Positions 17,878 to 27,302 of a stretch of 64,000 nt of DNA are shown piece by piece. A model generated the notes under the pieces. The model made no database searches. It saw only the letters and a program-made list of their open reading frames with translations, and was not told where the DNA came from. Source of the stretch: Paracoccus yibinensis. GTDB taxonomy: Bacteria > Pseudomonadota > Alphaproteobacteria > Rhodobacterales > Rhodobacteraceae. Numbering within the stretch: position 1 is the stretch's first letter; every line of letters begins with the position of its first letter. Made by a program: the position numbers and the translations under genes. Location of the stretch: NCBI RefSeq assembly GCF_030846195.1, contig NZ_JAVCWH010000010.1, forward strand, positions 17,138 to 81,137, given 5' to 3'.

Positions 17878-18896
17878 TGGCCCTTGTCGAAGATATCCTG
17901 GGCGATTTAGACGCAACGGTTCTCGACGTCGGTGAGAGATACTTCACCTCAACAGCCGATGCCCTCGACCCCATGCTGACGATCGTGACCACGCTGCTGA
18001 TCGCGCTTGTTGGTGTCAACATGGCGCTCGGGGCTTATCGGCTGTCCACGCGCGACGCCTGGCAGGTCGTGTCACGGATTGTGCTGGTGTTCCTCTTCGT
18101 CCGGTCCTGGGCCAACTTCGGCGCGATCTATGATGCGTTATCCTCAGGCGCGGGCAGCCTTGCCATGAGCTTCTTCGATGGGGCTGCTGCGACACCCGCC
18201 TCTGCCATGGATCAGTTCGCTGTGCAGATGTCCGATGTGGCGGACGGTGCCGCCCGATCCGTCAGTTCCATCACACGCGGCCTGGTTGCCGGGCTTCTCT
18301 TCATCATTCTGTCGATCCTGATGGCGGCTTATGTCCTGATTGTCGGCTTCTCGAAGATCATGATCGCCTTCCTTCTGGGGGTCGCACCTTTGGCAATGAT
18401 CGCCACCCTGTTCGAGCGCACCAAGTCCCTCTTCGAGGCCTGGCTGACCTCGTTCGTAGGCTATCTGATGTACCCCATCGCCGCCGCCGCCGTAATTGGT
18501 GCTGTCGTCTCGATGGCCGATGCTCAGTTCACACCTCAAGGAGATGTTCGGGACTTCTCTATGATCCTCGGCTTTCTCTGCGTCACCTTCGTGGGCATCT
18601 TCGCGCTTCTGGCGATCCCGACGGCGGCGGCCAACATCACCGGCAGCTTCAATCTGGCCAACTTTGCGCCTGAAGCGCTGCGCTTGGTTGCAAAGCCAAT
18701 GACGATGACAGGCGGATGGGCTTTCGACCGCGCAAAATCCAATGCCGAGGCGTTCAAATCCGGCTTCACGACCGGCATGACCCCGCCCCGTGCGGAGCGT
18801 GCCCGCCAGCGAGCCTGGACAGAACGGGGCGCCGATCTGCGCGCCAAGCTGCGCGGCATCAACATCATGCAAGGCAAGGGTGACACCGGCGCATGA
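17877..18896 (+). CDS. virB6: VirB6/TrbL inner-membrane channel protein
   Basis: A protein of 339 residues with at least six hydrophobic segments, including LTIVTTLLIALVGVNMAL, IVLVFLFVRSW, GLLFIILSILMAAYVLIV, MIAFLLGVAPLAMI and LGFLCVTFVGIFALLAI. A soluble basic C-terminal tail follows. This is the TrbL/VirB6 plan, a polytopic part of the inner-membrane complex that contacts substrate. The ATG at 17877 overlaps the upstream TGA. Confidence 0.92.
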   Translation: MALVEDILGDLDATVLDVGERYFTSTADALDPMLTIVTTLLIALVGVNMALGAYRLSTRDAWQVVSRIVLVFLFVRSWANFGAIYDALSSGAGSLAMSFFDGAAATPASAMDQFAVQMSDVADGAARSVSSITRGLVAGLLFIILSILMAAYVLIVGFSKIMIAFLLGVAPLAMIATLFERTKSLFEAWLTSFVGYLMYPIAAAAVIGAVVSMADAQFTPQGDVRDFSMILGFLCVTFVGIFALLAIPTAAANITGSFNLANFAPEALRLVAKPMTMTGGWAFDRAKSNAEAFKSGFTTGMTPPRAERARQRAWTERGADLRAKLRGINIMQGKGDTGA

Positions 18897-18920
18897 GGCG
18901 CCCGAGCTTTGGAGAAGGCC

Positions 18921-19607
18921 ATGAAGGACGGCGAGGCTGACAGCAGGACGATCCTGGAAACCGAACTGATCTTCGGTGTCCGCCGGCGCGAGCGGCTGGC
19001 CTGGGGCGTGGCCATCGGCGGGGTTCTGGTGGGCCTCGGCGGAGTCGCCCTCGCAGGGCTGACGCTGCCCCTGAAGGAAACACAGGCCTTCCTCGCTATC
19101 GTCGACAAGGACACGGGCCTGGCCGAGCGCGCGGTGCGGATCGAGGCGGCCGGTGTCGAGCAAGGCGCCGCTGTCGAACAGTCGCTCCTCTACAACTACG
19201 TCAAGAACCGCGAGACCTATGACGAGGCCGACAACGAGGCCCGCATCCTCAAGGTCTACCGCATGTCCACGACCCGCGTACAGGCCGCGCTGAAGGCACA
19301 ATGGGACAAGGCTAATCCGAACTATCCGCCGCTGATCTATGGTGCGAGCGGCAAGGTCGTCGTGGATGTGCTCTCGATCACGCCGGTCGCCGAGAACACC
19401 GCCCAGGTCCGCTTCACCAAGCGCCTCGAGAAGCCCGGAGAGCCGGACCGGATCGGCAAGTTCTATGCCACGGTCCGCTACGTCTTCGAGCCGACGACCG
19501 CGAGTGCGGTGGAGCTCGTTTGGGAAAACCCCTTCGGCTTCACCGTCACCGATTACCGCATCACGGCCGAAAGCCTTGATGCCCAGGATATGGAGGTCAG
19601 GCCATGA
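18921..19607 (+). CDS. virB8: VirB8 inner-membrane scaffold protein
   Basis: A protein of 228 residues with one transmembrane helix (LAWGVAIGGVLVGLGGVALAG, about residues 26-46) and a periplasmic NTF2-like domain containing SLLYNYVKNRETYD and VRFTKRLEKPGE. It ends with NPFGFTVTDYRI, typical of VirB8. It nucleates assembly of the channel. The ATG at 18921 is preceded by GGAG; a TTG four codons earlier is unlikely. The stop overlaps virB9. Confidence 0.95.
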   Translation: MKDGEADSRTILETELIFGVRRRERLAWGVAIGGVLVGLGGVALAGLTLPLKETQAFLAIVDKDTGLAERAVRIEAAGVEQGAAVEQSLLYNYVKNRETYDEADNEARILKVYRMSTTRVQAALKAQWDKANPNYPPLIYGASGKVVVDVLSITPVAENTAQVRFTKRLEKPGEPDRIGKFYATVRYVFEPTTASAVELVWENPFGFTVTDYRITAESLDAQDMEVRP

Positions 19608-20335
19608 TCCGCTCCGTCACGATCGTCGCGCTGCTCGCGCTGTCCCTGCCCGCCCTGGCCCTTGCCGAAGCGCGCCCCCGCGCGGGTGGAAATGACAGCC
19701 GCCTGACCTATGCCACCTTCCAGGAGGGGCAGGTATATACCATCAACACCCGGGTCCGGAACGTCACCCTGGTCGAGCTTGGCGATGGCGAGACCATCCG
19801 CTCGATTGCCATTGGCGACAGCGAGGCCTTTCAAGTCGAGAAGCTCGAAGGCTCCAACGTCTTCACCGTCAAGCCGGTGCTCGAGGGCGTCAGCACCAAC
19901 CTGACGGTCGAGACCAACCGGCGCTTCTACTTCATCCATGCCGTGGAGTCGTCGCGAGCCACGCCCAACTGGTCGGTGAAGTTCACCGTGCCGGGCAGCG
20001 GCGGATCGCGGTCCCGCGGCGCGGCCGCGGCGGCGGCAATCCCGGCGGAGGTGCCGATGACCTACCGCGTCCTGAGTCGCAGGGGTGCCGCGGAGTTCGC
20101 GCCGATCGGGATCTCGGATGACGGCAAGCGCACACTGTTCCAGATCCCGCCGGGCGCGCCGATCCCGTCGGTCTTCCGGGCCGATGCAAAAGGCCGGGAG
20201 TACAGCGTCAACACCAGTGTGAACGGCACCGTCATCACCGTGGGCGCGCGCTCGGAACGCTGGGTGCTGCGCTATGGCGATGCCCATGTCTGCGTGGAGG
20301 GCACGAAGCCTGGTGCCGGGCAGAGGACGCGCTGA
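19604..20335 (+). CDS. virB9: VirB9 outer-membrane-complex protein
   Basis: A protein of 243 residues with a signal peptide (residues 1-20, ending LALAEA). The N-terminal domain contains RLTYATFQEGQVYTINT and GDSEAF. The C-terminal domain has MTYRVLSRRGAAEFAPIGISDDGKRTLFQ and ends EGTKPGAG. These are standard VirB9/CagX features. It forms the periplasmic and outer-membrane ring with VirB10 and VirB7. Both ends overlap neighbours by single codons. Confidence 0.95.
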   Translation: MIRSVTIVALLALSLPALALAEARPRAGGNDSRLTYATFQEGQVYTINTRVRNVTLVELGDGETIRSIAIGDSEAFQVEKLEGSNVFTVKPVLEGVSTNLTVETNRRFYFIHAVESSRATPNWSVKFTVPGSGGSRSRGAAAAAAIPAEVPMTYRVLSRRGAAEFAPIGISDDGKRTLFQIPPGAPIPSVFRADAKGREYSVNTSVNGTVITVGARSERWVLRYGDAHVCVEGTKPGAGQRTR

Positions 20336-21711
20336 TGGCGGAAGCCGATCCCCTGGAAGAACGGCTGCGCCGGATGAAGCCACCGGCAGCCAGGCCGCCC
20401 CTGTGGCGACGCCTGGCGCTGCCTGCGGGGATGCTGGCGGCCGGACTTGCCGGGGGCGCCTATGTGGCAACGGTTGTCCCATCCGGAGATCCGGCTCCCT
20501 TCCCCTTGCCGACCTCGGATGTTCGCGAGTTCCAGGACGACACCGGGCTTGACGGCTTTACGTTGACCGAGAGCGAGCCGAACCCTGCGTTGGCCCTGCC
20601 GGACACGCGCAGCGTTGTGCGCACGGTCGCCGATCCGCAGGCCCAGGCTGAGTTAGCGGCAGCACGCGCAGCCCTGGAGCAGGCCAGGGCCGATCTCGCG
20701 GCAGCCAGGGCAGAGCTTGCTGCGGCGCGGGCCAACCCGACGACGTCATCCGAAGAGCTTGACGCCCTGCGCGCGGAACTGGACCAGCTGAAGGGCGACA
20801 TGGCCGGCAAGGACCAGGCGCTGGATGAGCTGACCCGCGAGAACCTGCGCCTGCAATCCGATCTGGACCTTGCTGCCGAACTGGCCAGCCAGACGCAGGT
20901 GCAGGCCGACCTGGAAGCGCAGCGTCTGGCAGAGCTGGAGCGGCGCCGGGCAGAGATGGAAGCGCGCCGGGCCGAAGAGGAAGCCCTGCTGCAAGCCCGC
21001 ACGCAGTCGGCGATGGTGGCATACCGGTCAGGCGGCGGCGGGACAGGGGAAGACAGCGAGGCGAGCGGCACCGACGAGCGGTCTGACGCCGCCGAACGGT
21101 TCCGGCGTGCGGGCCAGTCCGAGGCTGTCCAGGCGAAGGTCATCTCCGAGCCTTCGCGCACCGTGGTCCAGGGCACACTCATCGAGGCGACGCTCGCCAA
21201 CGCCATCTCCAGCCAGCTCGAAGGCAATGTCGCGGCCACCGTCAGCTATGATGTCTGGTCGATGGACATGGCCAGTGTCCTGATCCCGCGCGGCTCGCGG
21301 CTGTTTGGCCGCTACAGCTCGTCCATCGAGAAAGGCCAGCGGCGGATCATGGTGGCCTGGGACCGGGTGGTGACGCCGGACGGGCAATCGGTCGACCTCG
21401 CCGCCTACGGGACGGACCGCGTCGGCCGGGCTGGCGTGACGGGCCGGGTTAACACCCGCACCCTGGCGCGCTTCTCGGCGGCGGCAGCCGTGTCGATCAT
21501 CGGCGCCGCCCCCGCAGTGCTGGCGGCCGCTGTCGAGGAGGACAGCGATGACGGGATCGCCCGCGACACTGCTGAGGCCATCGGCAGCAACGCCAGCGAT
21601 GCGATCGGCGGGGTGATCAAGGACTACATCGACATCCCTGCCACGATCAGCGTCGATCAGGGCGCCGTGATCATGGTCATGGTGAACGCCGACCTGGAAA
21701 TGCTCCCATGA
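20335..21711 (+). CDS. virB10: VirB10/TrbI channel protein
   Basis: A protein of 458 residues. A single inner-membrane helix (LALPAGMLAAGLAGGAYVATVV, about residues 23-44) is followed by a long Ala/Glu/Arg-rich coiled coil (residues 95-220). The C-terminal TrbI domain contains VVQGTLIEATLANAISSQLEG, IPRGSRLFGRYSS, WDRVVTPDGQSVDLA and the terminal DQGAVIMVMVNADL. It spans both membranes and transmits ATPase energy to the outer ring. The Ala-rich coiled coil is longer than in the Agrobacterium protein, which has a Pro-rich region there. Confidence 0.95.
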   Translation: MAEADPLEERLRRMKPPAARPPLWRRLALPAGMLAAGLAGGAYVATVVPSGDPAPFPLPTSDVREFQDDTGLDGFTLTESEPNPALALPDTRSVVRTVADPQAQAELAAARAALEQARADLAAARAELAAARANPTTSSEELDALRAELDQLKGDMAGKDQALDELTRENLRLQSDLDLAAELASQTQVQADLEAQRLAELERRRAEMEARRAEEEALLQARTQSAMVAYRSGGGGTGEDSEASGTDERSDAAERFRRAGQSEAVQAKVISEPSRTVVQGTLIEATLANAISSQLEGNVAATVSYDVWSMDMASVLIPRGSRLFGRYSSSIEKGQRRIMVAWDRVVTPDGQSVDLAAYGTDRVGRAGVTGRVNTRTLARFSAAAAVSIIGAAPAVLAAAVEEDSDDGIARDTAEAIGSNASDAIGGVIKDYIDIPATISVDQGAVIMVMVNADLEMLP

Positions 21712-22706
21712 CGGAGGTGGGCCACCTGGAAACCCGGCTTGGCATCCTGCAGCCCTTAATCGGCGACGAGGCCACCATCGAGATCGCCATCAACGCCGAC
21801 GGCCGGGTCTGGGTCGAGCGCGCAGGCGACAGTCATATGTCCTTGGCCGGGATCATCCTCCCGCCCGTCGAGGTCAGGGATCTGGCGGGTCTGATCGCCA
21901 ACAAGCAGCGCCTGACCCTGACCGACAGCCAGCCCGCAATCTCGACCACTGTCGAGGTTGCCGGAGCCGCCCTGCGCTGCCAGGCCATCATTCCGCCCGC
22001 CTCCGCAGGGGGCACGGTGATCTCGGTTCGGGTGTTCCGCCGCAGGGGAGCCGGCACTGCGCCCCGTCACTTCCGCTTTTTTCGCGACCAGACCGTGTCG
22101 CTGGAGGCGGAACGGCTCCAACAGCTGCGCGCCATCCGCGATCTGGCAACGGAAGGCGACGATCCAGACGCGTTCCTGCGGGCCTGCGTTCAATCCCGCA
22201 TGAACCTCGTGATCTCTGGGGGCACCTCATCGGGCAAGACCGAACTCGCCCGGCGCCTCTTGTGGATGGTAGAAGACGAGCACCGGCTTGCGCTGATCGA
22301 GGATGCGGCCGAACTGCTTCCCGGCCAGGAGAACATGGTCAGCCTGATCGCCGAACGGAATGAGGCCTCCACGCGCTCTGCCGACAAGCTCCTGGAGATG
22401 ACCCTGCGCCTGCGTCCCGACCGGATCATCCTGGGCGAGCTCCGCGGCGTAGAGGCGGTCACCTTCCTCGAGGTCATCAACACCGGGCACGAGGGCAGCT
22501 TCACGACCATTCATGCCACAAGCGCGCGAAAGGCCGTCAACAGGCTCGCCTTCCTGGTCATGCGCGCGGGCATGCCGTTGACGCTGTCCGAGATCCGCGA
22601 CTACGTTCTCGGGTCCATCGACGTGATCGTGCAGACCGGCCGGATCGGCACCGAGCGAGGCATCCTGGAGACGTGGTTTCCGGGGCTCGATGGAGAAAGG
22701 CCATGA
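21708..22706 (+). CDS. virB11: VirB11 traffic ATPase
   Basis: A protein of 332 residues of the VirB11/GspE secretion ATPase family. The P-loop SGGTSSGKTE lies near residue 172, the Asp box LIEDAAELLP near residue 198, Walker B RIILGELRG near residue 240, and the His box GHEGSFTTIHATS near residue 262. It forms a hexamer at the cytoplasmic face and switches between pilus building and transfer. The start overlaps virB10 and the stop overlaps virD4 by 4 bases. Confidence 0.96.
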   Translation: MTEVGHLETRLGILQPLIGDEATIEIAINADGRVWVERAGDSHMSLAGIILPPVEVRDLAGLIANKQRLTLTDSQPAISTTVEVAGAALRCQAIIPPASAGGTVISVRVFRRRGAGTAPRHFRFFRDQTVSLEAERLQQLRAIRDLATEGDDPDAFLRACVQSRMNLVISGGTSSGKTELARRLLWMVEDEHRLALIEDAAELLPGQENMVSLIAERNEASTRSADKLLEMTLRLRPDRIILGELRGVEAVTFLEVINTGHEGSFTTIHATSARKAVNRLAFLVMRAGMPLTLSEIRDYVLGSIDVIVQTGRIGTERGILETWFPGLDGERP

Positions 22707-24634
22707 CCCGCCTGAGCGTTGCGGTCCCGACCGGCCTGATCACCGGAGCCTTTGTCGGCGTGATGATCGGTGGCCTGTGGCTGCAGTGGCAATCGGGCAT
22801 GAACCCCAATGCCGGCCACCCCTTCGTGCTCCTCACCGATTTTCCGGGCCTGCGGGCGGCGGGACGGGAGCCGTGGCGATCGGCCTATGGGATCGTGCTG
22901 GCGGGCGCAGTGCTGCTGGGAAGCCTCGGGGCGGTCCTATCCGTTTCCCGGCGGCTGACAACCTACGGCAAGGCGCATTTCCAGAGCCGCCGCGAGGTGC
23001 GGCGCAGCGGGCTCGTGCAACCCCTGGGCGCGGGCCTGGTGTTCGGCAAGTTCGGCAGACCGCACAGGACAGGCCGCTTCGTCTGCGGCAGCTATGACAG
23101 GTTCCCGCATGCCCTGGTGGCCGCGCCGACCCGCTCGGGCAAGGGGGTAGGCTATGTCATCCCGAACACACTCCTGTTTCCCGGCTCCTGCGTCATCATG
23201 GACGTCAAGGGCGAGATCTTCGAAGCGACCGCCCGGCACCGGCAAGGCGGGGGCGATCGGGTGTTTCGCATCGCGCCCTTCGACTTCGAACATCCGACGC
23301 ACCGCTACAATCCCCTTGAGCGGATCGCCCGCATCGCTGACACCGATCAACGCTTTACCGAACTTTCGAAGCTCGCCAGCTATTTCCTGATCCCGAAGAC
23401 CGAGAAGGGCGGCGCGTCGGACTTCGTCGTAGGCGCGCGGCAGCTTTTTGTGGCTGCCGGGATGCTGGCCCTCGAGCGTGGCACGGCCAGCATCGGCGCC
23501 ATCGCCCGTCTTCTTTTCGATACCGCCAACAAGGAGATCGCCTTTCGCAGGCTTGCGGGCGAGACGCGCCACGCCCCTTCGGCCACGATCTTTCTGAACT
23601 TCTCGGGCTACTCGGACCGGACGCTGTCTTCCTATGTCTCGGTCCTTGACGGGGCGGGCCTGGGATTGTGGCTGAACCCGCGCATCGACAAGGTCACGGC
23701 GGTCAACGACTTTTCCTGGAACGACATCCGCCGCAGCCCGCATGCGATCTATGTCGTCGCCAATTCCGACGACATTCCGACGCTGGCACCCCTCTTGCGG
23801 CTGATGTTCGGCGAACTGATCGCCACCATGCGGGCGCGCATCCCCGACCCGAAGCTCGAGCCCTGGCCGGTGCAGATCATCCTCGACGAGTTCGACCAGC
23901 TTGGCCCCATGCCGATTATCGTGCAATCGCTGAAGCAGCTTGCCGGTCATGGCGCGCGGGTGTCGATCATCACCCAGTCGGTGCCGGGGCTGGAAAGCAT
24001 CTACTCCGAGAACGAGCGGCTCTCGATCGAGGCCGCCGCCGGGATGAAGCTCTATATCGCCCCCAACGAGAAAAAGACCGCCGGCGAGGTGGCCGAGGCC
24101 CTGGGCAAGACCACCCGGCTGGCGCTGAGCGACAGCTACTCGCAGGACGGCAAGGGTTTGCTGAAACGGTCAGTCTCGCGGCGCAACGAGGAGCGTCCGC
24201 TGATGACGGCCGACGAGATCCGCAGGCTCGCCCCGGACAAGGTCATCCTGATCCCCGAGCGGCAGAACCCCATTTTGGCCGACCGGATCGTCTATTATGA
24301 GGACGTCCGGTTCAAGTCCCTTGTCGATGCCCAGAAGGGACCGCTGCCCTATCCCGATCCCCTGCGGGACGAACTCGACACCCTCCGGGCGGAGGTGGCC
24401 GCGCTGCGCGATGCCCGGGTTGTCTATTCTCCGGCACGGCCTTCCCATCCTGCGACGAAGCCTGCGGTGTCGACGGCGCATCTGGCGCAGACAGTCCTGG
24501 GAGAGCCGGAAGTCTCGGCGGGTTCCGTTGTCGTGGGCAATGACGTTGTTGCAGCAGTACAGGCCGGGATGGACGATTTCGATCGCCAGCTGCGGGAAAC
24601 GAAAGCCGCTGCCGCAGAGATCGACCCGTCGTGA
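22703..24634 (+). CDS. virD4: VirD4-type coupling protein
   Basis: A protein of 643 residues of the TraG/VirD4 family. Two N-terminal hydrophobic segments (residues 4-26 and 58-80) anchor it in the inner membrane. The P-loop APTRSGKGVGYV is near residue 141, and Walker B IILDEFDQLG is near residue 392, followed by SLKQLAGHGARVSIITQS. It recruits the relaxase-DNA complex to the secretion channel. It closes the 13.5-kb operon. The ATG at 22703 overlaps the virB11 stop. Confidence 0.95.
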   Translation: MTRLSVAVPTGLITGAFVGVMIGGLWLQWQSGMNPNAGHPFVLLTDFPGLRAAGREPWRSAYGIVLAGAVLLGSLGAVLSVSRRLTTYGKAHFQSRREVRRSGLVQPLGAGLVFGKFGRPHRTGRFVCGSYDRFPHALVAAPTRSGKGVGYVIPNTLLFPGSCVIMDVKGEIFEATARHRQGGGDRVFRIAPFDFEHPTHRYNPLERIARIADTDQRFTELSKLASYFLIPKTEKGGASDFVVGARQLFVAAGMLALERGTASIGAIARLLFDTANKEIAFRRLAGETRHAPSATIFLNFSGYSDRTLSSYVSVLDGAGLGLWLNPRIDKVTAVNDFSWNDIRRSPHAIYVVANSDDIPTLAPLLRLMFGELIATMRARIPDPKLEPWPVQIILDEFDQLGPMPIIVQSLKQLAGHGARVSIITQSVPGLESIYSENERLSIEAAAGMKLYIAPNEKKTAGEVAEALGKTTRLALSDSYSQDGKGLLKRSVSRRNEERPLMTADEIRRLAPDKVILIPERQNPILADRIVYYEDVRFKSLVDAQKGPLPYPDPLRDELDTLRAEVAALRDARVVYSPARPSHPATKPAVSTAHLAQTVLGEPEVSAGSVVVGNDVVAAVQAGMDDFDRQLRETKAAAAEIDPS

Positions 24635-24698
24635 GCAGGGCCACGATGCCGGTGTCCTGGGGGGCTTCGATCCGGCTTGGGATTGCTGCCCCGCGGCG

Positions 24699-24998
24699 TC
24701 ACCCGTCCGGGAACAGGATCGCCTCGATGTCCATGGCGCCGTTCACGACATGCAGGATCGTGATCCGCTCAGGGGTGACGCGATAAAAGATCAGATAGCG
24801 CCCATGCACCCGGCGCCGAATGCCGTGGCGCTCATGGCGGGGCACGATCGGCCATGCCAGCGGCATCTCCGCCAGGTCCATGCAGCACTGGTAAAGCTCC
24901 CGGATGAAGGTCACGGCGCGGGCAGGATTGTCGCGCGCGATATAGTCGCCGATCCCCTCCAGGTCCGCCTCGGCCGTGGCGGTGATCTCGACGATCAT
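24699..24998 (-). CDS. parE: ParE/RelE-superfamily toxin
   Basis: A 99-residue protein with the RelE/ParE fold pattern: VEITATAEADLEGIGDYIARDNPARA at the N-terminus and a C-terminal GRYLIFYRVTPERITILHVVNGAMD. ParE toxins of this type poison DNA gyrase; RelE relatives cleave mRNA, and sequence alone does not fully separate them. Its ATG at 24998 overlaps the antitoxin stop (ATGA), the usual antitoxin-then-toxin order. It probably stabilises the conjugative element in the host population. Confidence 0.88.
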   Translation of the reverse strand: MIVEITATAEADLEGIGDYIARDNPARAVTFIRELYQCCMDLAEMPLAWPIVPRHERHGIRRRVHGRYLIFYRVTPERITILHVVNGAMDIEAILFPDG

Positions 24999-25252
24999 TC
25001 CGTGTCGCGCGGCCATGCCTCGTATCTGGCTGTCAGCCGCGCCGCCACGTCCGCAGCAGGCCGCATCCGCCCTGCGTCGGCATCGGCCATACCACGCGCC
25101 AAAGCCTGGTCCAGCACGGCCAAGCGCATCTCGCGCTCCTGGATCAGGCGGATGCCCTCGCGCACGACCTCGCTTTTCGAGTTGTAGCGGCCGCTTTCGA
25201 CAAGCTCCGCCACATAGCTTTCAAGCTTCGGTCCAAGTTCGGCACTCAGCAT
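24995..25252 (-). CDS. parD: ParD-type antitoxin
   Basis: An 85-residue protein with a ribbon-helix-helix N-terminus (AELGPKLESYVAELVESGRYNSKSEVVREGIRLI) and a flexible acidic C-terminal part that should bind the toxin. ParD proteins neutralise ParE and autorepress the operon. The ATG at 25252 has AAGGAG 8 bases upstream. It is encoded directly before the toxin with a 4-base overlap. Confidence 0.88.
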   Translation of the reverse strand: MLSAELGPKLESYVAELVESGRYNSKSEVVREGIRLIQEREMRLAVLDQALARGMADADAGRMRPAADVAARLTARYEAWPRDTE

Positions 25253-25290
25253 GTCCTGCTCCTTATGCTGGAACCAAGGTGGCAAGTTTC

Positions 25291-25301
25291 ATAACAGTTA
25301 T
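25291..25301. promoter_or_regulatory. Palindrome upstream of the ParDE pair, candidate operator
   Basis: ATAACAGTTAT is a perfect inverted repeat with a one-base centre, located 39 bases before the antitoxin ATG. Ribbon-helix-helix antitoxins commonly bind short palindromes in this position. Binding is inferred. Confidence 0.45.
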
Positions 25302-25412
25302 CAAGTCACACTTTTGGTCGATGACATGAGTTACTTTCTTGGACTCTAGGTCGTGGCGCAAACGACAGCGTCGTCAGGCACGTTCCGACCGGTCAAACGC
25401 CGCTTGCCGCCC

Positions 25413-27302
25413 TTACAAATCCAGATCGTGCTCCTTGCGGACAAGCTCGTGCGGTGCCTGCTCGCGGGGATGCTCGTTCAGCCGTTCCCTGGCGATCTCC
25501 GCCTGCCGCCGGGACAGCCCCATGCTTTCGTGGCTCTCGGCGGCTGCCACCAGGGCGCGGGCAATCTCGCGCCGTGAGCCTGCCTCGGGAAAGTCGGCGG
25601 CTAGTGCCGAGGTGTCACCCCTGGCGATCTGCGCCATGATCGTCTCGCCGTAGCGCTCCTTCAGGTCAGTGGCAAAGCGCTCGGCATGATCCTCCCGCTC
25701 GAACTCCACCCGGCCGTGCCGGTGGTGCACCGTGGCCAGCGTCTCCAGGGTGCGGACCAGGCGGTCGTCGTCTTGCTGGTGGGCGGTCCTTTCGATCGCA
25801 CCGATCCCCAGGGCCCCGTCCAGGATCGTCGTGGCCCGGGCATGGAAGCGGTCCAGAAGATCTGCGGCCTGCGCGCGCCCCTTGGCGTCCTCCAGATCGA
25901 GCCCTTGCGCGGCCGCGACGGCCCTGAGGTCCGCCTTGACCCATTCCCGCTCCTGCCAGGCATTCGCGGCGCGATGCTCGAGCCGCCGCTCCATTGCGCC
26001 GCGCTCGATGCCCACCGCCTCGGCCGCCGCCACGACTGCCGCGCGGATCTCGCGGGTGGTCTCTCCGCTCAGCACCCGTGTCGCGCTGCCCCGGGTGATG
26101 GCGTCCCCGTCCAGTTCGGTCCGGTAAAGCGTCGAGCGCGGCGGCTCCATCACCAGTTCGGCCCCGCGCGCATCGCCAAGGTCGCGCAGGATCGCGGTCG
26201 TGACCTTGGCCAGCTCAATGCGCATCCTGCGCCGGTCCTTGGGTCCCAGCGTGGCGATCTCGCCTTCGACCCGATCGAGCCAGCCCGAGAAGACTCGGTC
26301 CAGATCCTGCCGGGTCCGCGGCGCGTCCGTGTTCTGCACATCCATCATCTCACCCTCCAGGGTTTTCGAACTCACGATGCCGCCTGCCTCCAGGATCGCG
26401 GCGGCCCGTTCCATGCGCAGCTTCACCTCCTTGAGCCGGGCGAGGCTGGCGATCCCCGCCAGCAGCCGCAGCGTGGCGGCGCTGCGCGTGACCACCGCCA
26501 GCCCTTCCTCAAGGGCGGGTCCGTGCAGCGCCCGCTCGCGCACCGGACGATGCTCGCGCGCGGCGCCCTCGATCTCGGCGCGGGTGGGCCCATAGGTCAG
26601 GATGCCCCGCTCGAGCCGCGAGGAGGCATCGAGCTCCACGCCCATCCCGCCCGCGATCTCGACCAGCCGCTCCTTCATGGTGGCGAGGTTGAAGGCATGC
26701 TCCCTTGCCATGAAGAACCAGGTGCCCTCCTCGAGCCCGCGGTTGTTCACCACGATATGCACATGCGGATGCGAGCGGTCGGTATGCAGTGCCGCCACAT
26801 AGGCCCATTCATCCTGCATATGAGTGCCTGACTGGAACATCTCGAAGGCCCAGGCTTCGGCAATGCGCAGCGCCTTCTTGGGGGAAAGGTCATAGGGGAA
26901 GGAGATCAGCAGATGCGTGGTGTGGCCGTTCTTCGGATCGCCCCGCCAGCCGTCCGACCAGTCGAGCGCGATGGCGCGGCGCTGATCGGCCGAGAGCACC
27001 TCCGCGTCGGGATCAAGCCCGATGGTGTTGCCGAACACGGCCTCGGACTTCGTGAAGAGATACCGGAGCTGGGCCTTGAGCCGGCCCGGCGTTAGCGTGC
27101 CGCCGCGGGCGATCTTCTTCAGCACCGCGGCGTTCGAGCCCTGGCCGACCCGCCACAGATTGCGGGCTCGCGCCGAGAAGGACGACCCCCCTGCCCCGGA
27201 CCGGCGTCCCCGCGCCTTGCCGAACCCGCTGTCCCGGGCCACGCGGCCGCCGGCGCGGCGCAGCCGGATCTCGCCGATCAGGTCATCCGCGAGGCCCGCC
27301 AT
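25413..27302 (-). CDS. VirD2-like relaxase
   Basis: A 629-residue relaxase/mobilisation nuclease. The metal-binding three-histidine motif is LHTDRSHPHVHIVVNNRG at about residues 168-185, and an upstream segment LRYLFTKSEAVFGN near residue 82 may hold the nicking Tyr. The C-terminal half is long, helical and Arg-rich and may carry the transfer signal. It nicks at oriT, stays bound to the 5' end and is exported through the VirB/VirD4 channel. The ATG at 27302 lies inside the end of the accessory gene (20-base overlap). The position beside virD4 and the channel operon completes a self-transmissible system. Confidence 0.88.
   Translation of the reverse strand: MAGLADDLIGEIRLRRAGGRVARDSGFGKARGRRSGAGGSSFSARARNLWRVGQGSNAAVLKKIARGGTLTPGRLKAQLRYLFTKSEAVFGNTIGLDPDAEVLSADQRRAIALDWSDGWRGDPKNGHTTHLLISFPYDLSPKKALRIAEAWAFEMFQSGTHMQDEWAYVAALHTDRSHPHVHIVVNNRGLEEGTWFFMAREHAFNLATMKERLVEIAGGMGVELDASSRLERGILTYGPTRAEIEGAAREHRPVRERALHGPALEEGLAVVTRSAATLRLLAGIASLARLKEVKLRMERAAAILEAGGIVSSKTLEGEMMDVQNTDAPRTRQDLDRVFSGWLDRVEGEIATLGPKDRRRMRIELAKVTTAILRDLGDARGAELVMEPPRSTLYRTELDGDAITRGSATRVLSGETTREIRAAVVAAAEAVGIERGAMERRLEHRAANAWQEREWVKADLRAVAAAQGLDLEDAKGRAQAADLLDRFHARATTILDGALGIGAIERTAHQQDDDRLVRTLETLATVHHRHGRVEFEREDHAERFATDLKERYGETIMAQIARGDTSALAADFPEAGSRREIARALVAAAESHESMGLSRRQAEIARERLNEHPREQAPHELVRKEHDLDL

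Noticed and set aside
25686..26831. 381-codon plus-strand frame
   Set aside because: Antisense to the relaxase gene, no ribosome binding site and no recognisable domain.
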